NCBI RefSeq assembly: GCF_005796205.1
Contig: NZ_VAHN01000011.1
Location: forward strand, 93,335-157,334
DNA from: Pseudarthrobacter sp. NamE2
GTDB lineage: Bacteria; Actinomycetota; Actinomycetes; Actinomycetales; Micrococcaceae
Reading direction: 5' to 3'
DNA: 64,000 nucleotides
Part shown: positions 41,534 to 50,282 of the stretch, piece by piece
Layout: each line of letters begins with the position of its first letter
How positions within the stretch are numbered: position 1 is the stretch's first letter
The notes under the pieces: model-generated
The model's database searches: none
What the model was told of the DNA's origin: nothing
What the model saw: only the letters and a program-made list of their open reading frames with translations
Program-made: the position numbers and the translations under genes

Positions 41534-42577
41534 CTACGACTCGAAGCCGGTGGGCAGGTACTGCTCAACGTTCTCGCTGGTGACAACCGGAGCGTTGAGG
41601 ACGATGCGCTTCGGAACTTCCACTTCCACCAAATCGCTCATGGCCTTGCCCTGGACCACCAGGCGTGCCAGGCGGACGCCGTCAGCGGCCTGGGTGGAGG
41701 GGTAAATGACGGTTGCGTCCAGGACGCTCTCGTCGGACTGGATCTCGCGCATGGCGTTGGCCGATCCGGCTCCGCCCACCATGAAGAACTCCTTGCGGCC
41801 GGCATTGTCGATGGCAGCCAGCACGCCAATGCCCTGATCGTCGTCATGGTTCCAGATGGCGTCGATCTTCGGGGCTGCGGACAGCAGCTGCGAGGTGGCC
41901 GCTTCGCCGCCCTGGACGGTGAAATCGGCTGCAACGCGGTTGTCCACGTTCAGGCCGCACGACTCCAGTGCGTCGGCGAAGCCCTTGCTCCGGTCCTGGG
42001 TCAGGGGCAGTGAGTCGATGCCGGCGATCTCCGCCACGACTGCGTTCTTGTTGTCTCCGAGCTTTTCGCAGATGTAGGTCCCGGCGCTGACGCCCATTCC
42101 GTAGTTGTCGCCCAGGATGGTGGTGCGCGCCGCGAACGGAGTGGAGAACTCGCGGTCAACGTTGATCACGGGGATGCCGGCTTCCATGGCCTGCGTGGCA
42201 ACCGGCGTCAGCGCGGCGCCGTCGGTGGGCAGCAGCACGATGGCGTCCACCCGGTCGTTGATGAACTGCTCCACCTGGCTGATCTGCAGGTTCGCGTCGT
42301 TGGTGCCCTCGGCGACCCGCAGGTCGATGTCCCCGTACTTCTTTGCTTCCGCAATGGCTGCGGAGTTGATGGCTCCGAGCCAGCCGTGGTCAGCGGCCGG
42401 TCCCGAGAAGCCGATGACTACGGTGTCACCCTGGGCCTGGTTACCTTCAACCGACGCGTTGGTGGGCTGCGTGTTGGTACCGCTGTCACCTTCCGTGCAC
42501 CCGGTAACAAGGGCGCCGACAGCAAGAAAGGCAGCGGTGGTGACGAGCATCTTCCGGCCCGTACGAACTGCAAGCAT
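41534..42577 (-). CDS. ABC transporter sugar-binding lipoprotein (RbsB-like)
   Basis: A 347-residue substrate-binding protein. The signal ends in the lipobox GALVTGC; a Ser/Thr/Asn-rich linker follows. The periplasmic-binding-protein-like (type 1) fold has VVIGFSGPAADHGWLGAINSAA, the VDAIVLLPTDGAALTPVA strand, GIPVINVDREF and ILGDNYGMGVSAG. This subfamily captures monosaccharides or inositols. Its ATPase and permease partners are divergently encoded just upstream, which is less usual than a single operon. Confidence 0.9.
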   Translation of the reverse strand: MLAVRTGRKMLVTTAAFLAVGALVTGCTEGDSGTNTQPTNASVEGNQAQGDTVVIGFSGPAADHGWLGAINSAAIAEAKKYGDIDLRVAEGTNDANLQISQVEQFINDRVDAIVLLPTDGAALTPVATQAMEAGIPVINVDREFSTPFAARTTILGDNYGMGVSAGTYICEKLGDNKNAVVAEIAGIDSLPLTQDRSKGFADALESCGLNVDNRVAADFTVQGGEAATSQLLSAAPKIDAIWNHDDDQGIGVLAAIDNAGRKEFFMVGGAGSANAMREIQSDESVLDATVIYPSTQAADGVRLARLVVQGKAMSDLVEVEVPKRIVLNAPVVTSENVEQYLPTGFES

Positions 42578-42731
42578 GTGTTTCTCCTCAATGAGTTAGG
42601 TGCGTCTTCGCCTGCTGCAGCATGCTCTTTTCATGCCCGCTAGTGTGCGTGACTGCTGTCACAATAACAGAAGATTGGCATAAATCGACGACCTTGTACC
42701 GATCGCCGACATAATGTGTTAGGTTCATCGC
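42578..42731. promoter_or_regulatory. Shared divergent control region of the sugar uptake genes
   Basis: 154 bases separate the binding-protein gene and the ATPase gene and must hold both promoters. A GTGAC-TGCT-GTCAC hairpin (42649-42662) and an AT-rich stretch around 42660-42685 are the likely control elements. I could not settle on -35/-10 pairs. Confidence 0.35.
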
Positions 42732-44252
42732 ATGTTCGAAGAAGATCAGCCACGGCCGTTGCTCGAAGTCCGGGGACTCACCAAGGGATTTGCTGGAGTG
42801 CAGGCGCTTAAGGGTGTCGATCTGCAGGTGCTTCCTGGAGAAGTCCATTGCGTCATGGGACAGAACGGAGCCGGCAAATCCACCCTCATCAAGACCCTCT
42901 CCGGCGTCCACCAGCCCGACAGCGGCGAGATCCGTTGGGAGGGCAAACCGATTACACTTCCCCGCCCCACAGCGGCTCTCGACCTGGGCATCGCCACGAT
43001 GTACCAGGAGCTCGATGTCGTTGACGGGCTTTCTGTGGCCGAAAACATCTTCCTCGGCCACGAGCGCGCCACCGGCGGTGTCCTCCATGTGAAAAAGGCG
43101 AACGCCATTGCCCGGACCCTCCTCAAGCGGCTGGGGCATGGCGGCCTTTCCCCGTCCACGGAAGTAGGCACCCTGTCCGCGGCCAACAAGCAGATCGTGA
43201 GCATGGCCCGTGCACTGTCGCGGGATACCAGGCTGATCATCATGGATGAACCGAGCGCCATCCTTGACTCCGGAGAGGTTTCCAACCTGTTCCGCGTGGT
43301 CCGTGAACTCACAGCGCAGGGCATCGCCGTCGTCTACATCTCCCACCGGCTCGAGGAAATCCGCCAGATCGGCGACCGCATCTCGGTGATCAAGGATGGG
43401 CGCAGCACGGCAAACGGCCTGAATGTCACGGATACACCAAAGTCCGAACTCATCCGCCTGATGACGGGCCGGGACGTTGAGAATGTGTTCCCGGAGAGAA
43501 AACCGGTCCCGGTGGACGCCCCGGTAGTGCTCGAAGTGGACAACCTGGAGCTTTTTGGACACTTCGACAAAGTGAGCTTCACTGTGCGGGCCGGTGAAAT
43601 CCTTGGTTTCGCGGGCCTTGTCGGCTCCAAGCGATCCGAAATCCTCGAGACCATCTACGGTGCGCGCAAGGCTTCCTCCGGCAAGGTTTCCGTACAGGGC
43701 AAGGTGCTCCGGCCCGGGTCGGTGACGTCCGCTGTGAACGCCGGGATTGGCCTTTCGCCCGAGGAACGGAAGAGCCAGGGGCTGATCCTGGACGAGCCGA
43801 TCTTCAAGAACGTGACGCTATCGACTTTCGAGCGGTTCGCACGCGGCGGGTACTTGAATGAGTCTGCTGAGCGTGGGGCAGCACGTGAGCAAATCACCGC
43901 GCTGGAGCTGCGCCCGGCTGACCCGGACCGTCCTGCCCGCACGCTTTCCGGCGGGAACCAGCAAAAGATCCTGCTCGCCCGCTGGCTGGTCCACGGCACG
44001 CCGGTGCTGTTGCTGGACGAGCCCACCAGGGGTGTGGACGTCGGTGCCCGCGCCGAGATCTACGCCCTCATCCGCAAACTTGCGGCAGCCGGAACGGCGA
44101 TCATCGTAGTGTCCAGCGAAATAGAGGAAGTTTTGGGCCTCGCTGACAATGTCCTGGTCATCGACGACGGCAAAGTCCTCACCCAAACGAAAGCAAGCGA
44201 TATCGACGAGCACGGAGTGCTCGACCTCGTCATGAAGGGAAGTGCCGCGTGA
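42732..44252 (+). CDS. Sugar ABC transporter ATP-binding protein (RbsA/MglA-like)
   Basis: A 506-residue tandem ATPase with two ABC modules. First module: Walker A GQNGAGKSTLIK, a signature region LSAANKQIVSMARAL (degenerate, as usual in this family) and Walker B RLIIMDEPSAIL. Second module: degenerate Walker A (GLVGSKRSEIL), signature LSGGNQQKILLARWL and Walker B VLLLDEPTRGVDVG. It energises import with the permease encoded next and the binding protein encoded divergently. Confidence 0.93.
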   Translation: MFEEDQPRPLLEVRGLTKGFAGVQALKGVDLQVLPGEVHCVMGQNGAGKSTLIKTLSGVHQPDSGEIRWEGKPITLPRPTAALDLGIATMYQELDVVDGLSVAENIFLGHERATGGVLHVKKANAIARTLLKRLGHGGLSPSTEVGTLSAANKQIVSMARALSRDTRLIIMDEPSAILDSGEVSNLFRVVRELTAQGIAVVYISHRLEEIRQIGDRISVIKDGRSTANGLNVTDTPKSELIRLMTGRDVENVFPERKPVPVDAPVVLEVDNLELFGHFDKVSFTVRAGEILGFAGLVGSKRSEILETIYGARKASSGKVSVQGKVLRPGSVTSAVNAGIGLSPEERKSQGLILDEPIFKNVTLSTFERFARGGYLNESAERGAAREQITALELRPADPDRPARTLSGGNQQKILLARWLVHGTPVLLLDEPTRGVDVGARAEIYALIRKLAAAGTAIIVVSSEIEEVLGLADNVLVIDDGKVLTQTKASDIDEHGVLDLVMKGSAA

Positions 44253-45322
44253 GCGAGCAGAACACCAAGGTGGCCGAGCCGGTCATCGAAGCCCCGGCCG
44301 GCCACACCACATCCAAGGCAAACCCCCTCCAAAATCTCCTGAAGGGGCCTGCCGGCCGGAGCCTGGGGCTTGTGATCGCCCTTGCGCTGCTCTTTGTGGT
44401 TGGTGCCGTCACCAGTGGAGACCGGTTCCTCAACTTTGAGAACATGCTCACCATCTTTCGGTACGCCTCAATCATTGGTGTCATCAGCATCGGCGTCACA
44501 TTTGTCATCACAGCGGGCGGCATCGACCTCTCCGTGGGTTCGGTCCTGGGCTTGACCACCGTTATCGCCAGCCTGACCAGCGTCCAGATGGCTGCCACTC
44601 AATCGTCCTGGATCCTCATGGTTCTTGTCGCACTCGCCGTTGGCGTGGTCGCCGGCCTGATTAACGGAGTGGTGATCGCCTACGGCAACGTGGTGGCCTT
44701 CATTGCCACGCTCGCCATGCTGGTAGGGGCACGAGGACTTGCCGAGCTCATTTCCGGGCGCAGCACCCAGATTGTGACCAACCGCGACTTCCTGCGGGTC
44801 ATGCGAGCTGAAGTCCTGGGCGTCCCGCTCCTGATCTGGATCTTCGTCATCGTGGCGATCGCGGGATGGTTCCTCCTGAACCGCACCACCTTCGGCCGCC
44901 GCACGATTGCCATCGGCGGAAACCTTGAAGCAGCCCGGCTGGCCGGCATCAAAGTCAAGCGCCACCTCGTCTACCTGTACGTGCTTGCCGGACTGGCAGC
45001 AGGCATCGCCGGCGTCATGATGCTTGGCCGTACCACAGCGGGCACCTCCACGCACGGCCTCCTCTACGAACTCGACGCGATTGCCGCCGTCGTTGTTGGC
45101 GGGACGCTCCTCATCGGCGGGCGCGGAACGATCATGGGCACAGTCCTGGGCGTGCTGATCTTCAGCACCCTGACCAACGTCTTCACCCAGAACAACCTAG
45201 ACACCTCCGTCCAGGCACTGGCGAAGGGCCTGATCATCGTGGTCGCAGTCCTCCTGCAGCAGCGTTTTGCGGCTCGCGGGCCGCGCAAGAGGGAAAAGCC
45301 AGGCCTGCGGAAGGCCGCGTAA
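44249..45322 (+). CDS. Sugar ABC transporter permease (RbsC-like)
   Basis: A 357-residue permease with a hydrophilic N-terminal 45 residues followed by about nine to ten membrane helices. Family features are GVTFVITAGGIDLSVGSVLGL and the later LAGIKVKRHLVYLYVLAGLAAG, plus GGTLLIGGRGTIMGTVLGVL. The GTG start overlaps the ATPase stop (GTGA). The tail is basic. Together with its partners it forms a CUT2-type importer for a monosaccharide or cyclitol. Confidence 0.92.
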   Translation: MSEQNTKVAEPVIEAPAGHTTSKANPLQNLLKGPAGRSLGLVIALALLFVVGAVTSGDRFLNFENMLTIFRYASIIGVISIGVTFVITAGGIDLSVGSVLGLTTVIASLTSVQMAATQSSWILMVLVALAVGVVAGLINGVVIAYGNVVAFIATLAMLVGARGLAELISGRSTQIVTNRDFLRVMRAEVLGVPLLIWIFVIVAIAGWFLLNRTTFGRRTIAIGGNLEAARLAGIKVKRHLVYLYVLAGLAAGIAGVMMLGRTTAGTSTHGLLYELDAIAAVVVGGTLLIGGRGTIMGTVLGVLIFSTLTNVFTQNNLDTSVQALAKGLIIVVAVLLQQRFAARGPRKREKPGLRKAA

Positions 45323-45367
45323 GGCGTAGGGCCGGGGCCGGGGCGACGACGAAGTGGAAGGGCTGCA

Positions 45368-46450
45368 GTGGGTTTCCTGAACGCAGACTACGCGCCGAGC
45401 GGCAGTACGGACCTCGGGCTCGTCGAGGATACGCTGCAGCAGTTCTTCGCTGACGCCAAGCTGCGGGCCGTCTCGGTGGACCCGGCCTACCTCCAGCTCT
45501 GGGAAGCACTTGAAAGGGCAACCGCGGGCGGGAAGCGTTCCCGTCCGCGGTTGGCCATGCTGGCCTACCGCCAACTTGGCGGAACGGATTTTTCCAGTGC
45601 CGCAGCGCTCGCCGCCTCCTACGAGCTCCTGCACAGCGCGCTTCTCGTTCACGACGACGTGATTGATCGTGATTTCTTTCGGCGCGGCATTCCCAATGTG
45701 TCGGGCCATTACCGGAACCGTGCACTTCGTGCCGGCGCCTCCTCTGCAGCTGCAGAACACGCCGGGGTGGCGGCTGGAGTCCTCGCCGGAGACCTGGCAC
45801 TCTCCGGCGCCTACCGGCTGCTGACGTCACTGGACGCACCGGCCGGCGTGCGGCAGCGGCTGTACGACATTCTCGATACCGCTGTATTCGCGTCCGTAGG
45901 CGGAGAGGTCCTTGATATCGAGCTCAGCAGTACCTCCGGAATGCCGTCAATCGCGGACATTACCAAGACTGCCCACCAAAAGACGGCAGTCTATTCCTTT
46001 GAGGCTCCGCTCCAGGCCGGGGCCGTGCTGGCCAGGGCGCCGGAAAAGGCGGTGACCGCACTTACTTCCTTCGGCCGCTACGCAGGTATCGCTTACCAGG
46101 TAGCTGACGACGTACTGGGCGTCTTCGGCAATGAAAGCCGAACCGGGAAAACCAACTGGGGGGACCTCAGGGAAGGCAAACGGACCGCCCTGCTTTCCTA
46201 CGCCGCTGCCAGGCCGGAATGGGCGGAGATTGCTCCGATCATCGGCTCCCCGGATATGACGGCTGCAGACGCCGGGTACGTACGGTCCGTCCTGGTGGCC
46301 TGCGGTGCCAAGGATTACGCGATCACTATGGCCACGGAGAACGCCCACCTGGCTGTTATGCACCTCGAATGTGACCCGGTGCCCTTCGCGCTGCGCAGGA
46401 GCCTTGAAAACATGCTGTTTTCCGTCATCTCCGGCCTCCGCCCATGCTAG
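45368..46450 (+). CDS. Polyprenyl diphosphate synthase (GGPP synthase-like)
   Basis: A 360-residue trans-prenyltransferase. The first aspartate-rich motif is LLVHDDVIDRDFFRRG (short DDxxD type) and the second is YQVADDVLGVFGNE; GGKRSRPRLAML supplies the substrate lysine and arginines. Small residues before the first motif (ASYELLHSALL) fit a C20-type chain length, but this cannot be fixed by eye. The GTG start is preceded by GGAAGGG. It begins only 45 bases after the permease gene, so it appears to be part of the sugar-uptake operon. Confidence 0.88.
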   Translation: MGFLNADYAPSGSTDLGLVEDTLQQFFADAKLRAVSVDPAYLQLWEALERATAGGKRSRPRLAMLAYRQLGGTDFSSAAALAASYELLHSALLVHDDVIDRDFFRRGIPNVSGHYRNRALRAGASSAAAEHAGVAAGVLAGDLALSGAYRLLTSLDAPAGVRQRLYDILDTAVFASVGGEVLDIELSSTSGMPSIADITKTAHQKTAVYSFEAPLQAGAVLARAPEKAVTALTSFGRYAGIAYQVADDVLGVFGNESRTGKTNWGDLREGKRTALLSYAAARPEWAEIAPIIGSPDMTAADAGYVRSVLVACGAKDYAITMATENAHLAVMHLECDPVPFALRRSLENMLFSVISGLRPC

Positions 46451-46509
46451 GTGCACGTCGACCGGTTCCGCCTCGCTGATCAGGCCGATTCTGCCGATAT
46501 CATGGCGGA

Positions 46510-47781
46510 ATGACGTCGCCACCGCAGGAGGACCGCGCTCGGCGGGGGTTGTCCGGCAGCACCCTCGGGAACAACCGCGATTCCACCCGGCAACACAACC
46601 TTTCCACCGTGCTGGGCCTGGTGCACTCGATGTCCGGCGTCTCCCGCGCCCAGCTTACGCGGGCCACCGGACTTAACCGGTCCACCATCGCCGCCCTCGT
46701 CGGCGAACTCGTTCAGCTCGGCCTGGTGGAGGAGACTGACCTGGACCAGGCTCAGGGGTTTGGCCGCCCCAGCATCATGATCCAGCCGGGCCCGGGAACT
46801 CTGGCTTTGTCGGTCAACCCTGACCTCGACGTCGTCAGTGTTGCCCTTGTCTCTTTGGGCGGGCACATCGTCAATCCTGTTCGTTTCCATACAGTACGCG
46901 CACCGTCCGTAGCGGAAGTCGTCAACATCGTGACGGCGGTTTACACCGGCATGCGTACCTCCCTGCCTGCACCTCACCGGATTGTGGGTGTCGGGCTTGC
47001 CATCCCCGGACTGGTCGATGCAGAAGATGGAACTGTCATTGAGGCGCCACATCTTGGCTGGCGGGACCAGCCGCTTTCGGCGCTCCTGGCCGCCGCCCTG
47101 AAGCTTCCAGTGACTGCCGCAAACGATGCTGTTGCCGGCGCACGAGGGCAGGCGACCTTCGGTGCCGGCCGTGGTGCTTCCGATCTCGTCTACCTTTACG
47201 GCGGAGCAAGCGGCATTGGCGGGGGAGTCATCAGCGAGAACCGGCTCATTCGTGGAGCCACCGGATTTGCCGGACAGCTGGGCCACACACACGTCCGCTC
47301 CGGCGGTGTCCGATGCACGTGCGGGTCCTCCGGGTGCCTTGAAGCGGAAATTACCCGTGAAGAACTCATTGCGGCGGTTGGCCTTCCCGCAGGGGAGACG
47401 GAGAACCTGGAAGAGGCCGTGCTGGAAAAACTGCAGGATGAATCAGCCTCGCAGGACCTGCGGGACATCATCGAGCGGCAGGTCCAGCTGCTCGCCATCG
47501 GCCTGAGGAGCGTCGTCAATCTGCTGAATCCCTCCCTGATTGTGCTCGGAGGGTTCCTGCGGATCCTCGTCCGCGCGGCGCCGGGCGCCCTGGACGCTGC
47601 CCTGCGCACCCCGGGGACCCGCGGTCCGCGGGAGAACGTGTCTATTGAGCTGGCGCCTCTTGGTGAGGACCCCATCCTCGTGGGTGCTGCCGAGCTTGCC
47701 TTCGAACCACTCCTCCGTGATCCGGCCGGGTTTCTGCGTCCCCAGCACGACGGCGGCAGCACGCCTGTTGCGTCCACGTAG
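46510..47781 (+). CDS. ROK family transcriptional regulator (1)
   Basis: A 423-residue ROK regulator. The N-terminal winged helix is LVHSMSGVSRAQLTRATGLNRSTIAALVGE. The sugar-kinase-like domain has GVGLAIPGLVDAEDG, a zinc motif HVRSGGVRCTCGSSGCLEAE and a late INLLNPSLIV-type strand (VVNLLNPSLIVLGGF). It lies 59 bases after the prenyl synthase in the same direction and is the most likely regulator of the uptake and catabolic module, probably sensing a sugar or cyclitol. The kinase ATP-binding loop looks degenerate. Confidence 0.88.
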   Translation: MTSPPQEDRARRGLSGSTLGNNRDSTRQHNLSTVLGLVHSMSGVSRAQLTRATGLNRSTIAALVGELVQLGLVEETDLDQAQGFGRPSIMIQPGPGTLALSVNPDLDVVSVALVSLGGHIVNPVRFHTVRAPSVAEVVNIVTAVYTGMRTSLPAPHRIVGVGLAIPGLVDAEDGTVIEAPHLGWRDQPLSALLAAALKLPVTAANDAVAGARGQATFGAGRGASDLVYLYGGASGIGGGVISENRLIRGATGFAGQLGHTHVRSGGVRCTCGSSGCLEAEITREELIAAVGLPAGETENLEEAVLEKLQDESASQDLRDIIERQVQLLAIGLRSVVNLLNPSLIVLGGFLRILVRAAPGALDAALRTPGTRGPRENVSIELAPLGEDPILVGAAELAFEPLLRDPAGFLRPQHDGGSTPVAST

Positions 47782-47810
47782 CCTTACTGCAGCTGCCGCA
47801 AAAGAAAGAA

Positions 47811-47848
47811 GCGGACCCTGCCCCAGCCGAAGCTGGGACAGGGTCCGC
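47811..47848. terminator. Terminator after the ROK regulator (1)
   Basis: GCGGACCCTGCCCCAGC pairs with GCTGGGACAGGGTCCGC around CGAA with a small internal mismatch, flanked by AAAGAAAGAA on the left and CCTTTCC on the right. It serves the converging ROK and PQQ-type dehydrogenase genes. Confidence 0.8.
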
Positions 47849-47900
47849 CTTTCCGCCGCAGGTTAGCCGCCAGGTGCGGCCAACGGCGTTCCGGAAGGCA

Positions 47901-50048
47901 TCACTTGGTAGCCAGGAGGACTACCTCAGCGGTTCCGGTCAGCGGGGCCGAGGCGGCATCGCCGGCGTCAGTGTAGCTTGCGCTAAAGACTGCCGAGAGA
48001 TCGTCCACGGCGGGGTCATGGCCCTCGGGCACGGTTGTGGTCAGGGTACCGGTGCATCCCGAGGTGGTGGTCTGCGGGTGGCCGTGAGTGTGGTGGCCGA
48101 GGATGTAGCTCACCTTGACCAGCGAGCAGTCAACCGGCTGGTCGTCGGTCACGCGGACCTCGTAGCTGACGGTGTCACCAAACTGGAACGGCTGGCCTGC
48201 AACGGGGCTGATGAATTCAATAACCGGTGCCTGGTTGCCTACCTCGATGGCCACCTCCGCGGAGGAGTGACGGCCGCGGTGCTGGCCGCCCAGGTCGATG
48301 ACCCGAAGGCTTGCGGTGTAGGTTCCAATTTCCTCGTAGGTGTAGGTGGGGTTGGCTTCCTCGGAGTCCACGATGCCGTCCGAGTTGAAGTCCCACTCAT
48401 AGCGGATCTTGTCGCCATCAGCGTCGGCAGTGCCCTCGCTTGAGAACTGTACGGTCAGCGGTGATGCGCCGGCGGTAGGTGTTCCTGCGGCTACTGCCAC
48501 CGGGCTGTGGTTGCCGTTTGCGCCGATGTAGTCAATCCGGGACAGCTGCGCGTCAGGGTTTTCACCGAAGTAGCCATCACCGTATTCGAGGACATACAGG
48601 GCGCCGTTGGGGCCGAACTCCATATCGATGGGGTTGTCGACGACGAGGGAGTCGACGACGTTCTCAATCGAGACCAGGTCACCGTTCTGCGTGGTCATGG
48701 CCTTGATGTAGTCACGGGTCCACTCGTAGAAGAAGGACTTGCCGTCGTAGTAGGACGGCCAGGCGACAGGAGCCCTGCCCTTGGTTGCCTTCTCGTCGAA
48801 ATCGTAGGCGGGGCCGGCCATCGGGCCGATTCCGCCCCTTTCCAGCTCGGGGAATTCGGCCGAAACGCCGTAGGAGTACCAGACCTGGGGCTGGGAAACC
48901 GGAGGGAGCTCGCGGAGGCCGGTGTTGTTCGGGGATTCGTTGACGGGGGCAGCGCAGTTGAAGGGCGCACCGGAGGTGCCGGTTGCGAAGTCGTAGTCGA
49001 CGTACGGCAGTTCTGCGGTGGCGCAGTAGGGCCAGCCGTAGTTGGAAGGTTCGGTGACTGACATCCACTTGCCGGTGCCGGCAGGACCGCGGAGGGGGTT
49101 GGCGGAACGTGCGTCAGGCGAGTAGTCCGCGATGTACAGTTCGCCGGTCTTCTGGTTGAGGTCGACACGGAAGGGGTTGCGCAGGCCCATCACGTAGATC
49201 TCGGGCCGGGTCTGGGGAGTGCCGGGCTGGAACAGGTTGCCTTCGGGGATGGTGTAGCCGCCGCCGTCCTTGGGCGTGATGCGCAGGACCTTGCCGCGCA
49301 GGTCGTTGGTGTTCGCAGACGTCCGCTGCGCATCGAGTGCGGGGTTGCTGTTGGGGCGCTCGTCGATCGGGGTGTAGCCGCCGGACTGGAACGGGTTGGT
49401 GTCGTCCCCGGTGGAGAGGTACAGGTTGCCCTCGGCGTCGAATACGATGTCACCGCCGACGTGGCAGCAGATGCCTCGGTCCACGGGCACTTCGATAATC
49501 TGCTGTTCGGTGGCGAGATCGATCGTGGACCCGTTGAACTGGAACCGCGAAAGCACGAGGGAGCCGTTGAACTTTTCGAAGTCTGCTGCCGTGCCGGTGA
49601 AGGGCGCGTCGCCTTCATTAACGCCGGGGGTGGCGGGGTCGTCAACGGGGGTGTCCTGCGGAGGAGAGTAGTACAGGTAAACCCAGTTGTTGCCCTTGGT
49701 GCCGAACTTGGGGTCGAGCGCGATGCTCTGCAGGCCCTCCTCGTCGTGTTCGTAAACGTCCAGCTTTGCGGCCAGGGTATTGAGGCCGGTCTTGTCGTCG
49801 TTGAGCCAGACCTCACCGCCGCGCGTGGTGTGCAGGACATTGTTGTTGGGCAGCACCGCCAGGTCCACAGGCTCGCCCGGGGTGTCGTTCAAGTTCACCT
49901 TTTGGAAGCTGCTGTCTGCCGGGGCTACACCCGGAGCGGGATCTCCCGGCTTTGCCTGGGCAGGTGCGGCCGCAAATGCGGTGGCCAGCAGGGCCGCCAT
50001 CGCGAGGCCGGCCCCCGCTTTCGCTATCCCGTGTCGATTGACTGTCAT
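47901..50048 (-). CDS. Secreted PQQ-type sugar dehydrogenase-like protein with PKD domain
   Basis: A 715-residue secreted protein. A signal peptide ends near AAAPAQAKPG. Residues 50-510 form a soluble-glucose-dehydrogenase-like beta-propeller: EPVDLAVLPNNNVLHTTRGG, GLQSIALDPKFGTKGNNWVYL, CCHVGGDIVFDAEGNLYLSTGDD, VMGLRNPFRVDLN and PIDMEFGPNGALYVLEYGD. A PKD domain follows (SPLTVQFSSEGTADADGD, YEWDFNSDG) and an immunoglobulin-like tail. It may oxidise sugars outside the cell using PQQ, or be a propeller binding protein; PQQ biosynthesis genes are not in the window. Confidence 0.86.
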   Translation of the reverse strand: MTVNRHGIAKAGAGLAMAALLATAFAAAPAQAKPGDPAPGVAPADSSFQKVNLNDTPGEPVDLAVLPNNNVLHTTRGGEVWLNDDKTGLNTLAAKLDVYEHDEEGLQSIALDPKFGTKGNNWVYLYYSPPQDTPVDDPATPGVNEGDAPFTGTAADFEKFNGSLVLSRFQFNGSTIDLATEQQIIEVPVDRGICCHVGGDIVFDAEGNLYLSTGDDTNPFQSGGYTPIDERPNSNPALDAQRTSANTNDLRGKVLRITPKDGGGYTIPEGNLFQPGTPQTRPEIYVMGLRNPFRVDLNQKTGELYIADYSPDARSANPLRGPAGTGKWMSVTEPSNYGWPYCATAELPYVDYDFATGTSGAPFNCAAPVNESPNNTGLRELPPVSQPQVWYSYGVSAEFPELERGGIGPMAGPAYDFDEKATKGRAPVAWPSYYDGKSFFYEWTRDYIKAMTTQNGDLVSIENVVDSLVVDNPIDMEFGPNGALYVLEYGDGYFGENPDAQLSRIDYIGANGNHSPVAVAAGTPTAGASPLTVQFSSEGTADADGDKIRYEWDFNSDGIVDSEEANPTYTYEEIGTYTASLRVIDLGGQHRGRHSSAEVAIEVGNQAPVIEFISPVAGQPFQFGDTVSYEVRVTDDQPVDCSLVKVSYILGHHTHGHPQTTTSGCTGTLTTTVPEGHDPAVDDLSAVFSASYTDAGDAASAPLTGTAEVVLLATK

Positions 50049-50123
50049 CGTTTACTTTCTGCTCGTCTTTGAGGAGCCGGACCAGCCGGACTCGGTATCT
50101 GAAACGCTAATTGAAGTGCAGCG

Positions 50124-50147
50124 GTTTACCTAGTGGTTTCAGTAAAC
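50124..50147. promoter_or_regulatory. Operator-like inverted repeat upstream of the PQQ-type dehydrogenase
   Basis: GTTTAC at 50124-50129 and GTAAAC at 50142-50147 form an inverted repeat with a 12-base spacer, 76-99 bases upstream of the dehydrogenase start. The AT-rich half sites and spacing suit a LacI- or ROK-type sugar repressor. Confidence 0.4.
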
Positions 50148-50198
50148 AAAGTGCTGTAGTTTTTTCGACTCCTTTCGATCTCGCCCCGTAGGCCACAG

Positions 50199-50222
50199 AA
50201 AAAAGGCGCATGACAGCGCGCC
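50199..50222 (-). terminator. Rho-independent terminator of the ebo operon
   Basis: On the minus strand GGCGC-N8-GCGCC is followed by six T residues, 60 bases after the EboF stop. An additional CGCGCC/GGCGCG stem overlaps upstream (50217-50237). Confidence 0.8.
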
Positions 50223-50282
50223 AAGGCTCGCGGCGCGTTTGTTGCTTCAGGCGCGTTAGTAACGCCATTGGGCAAACAAGGC

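Noticed and set aside
35033..45322. A standard iol myo-inositol catabolic cluster
   Set aside because: Only dehydrogenase and isomerase relatives are present. Homologues of IolB, IolC and IolD, needed for the standard route, are missing from the window.
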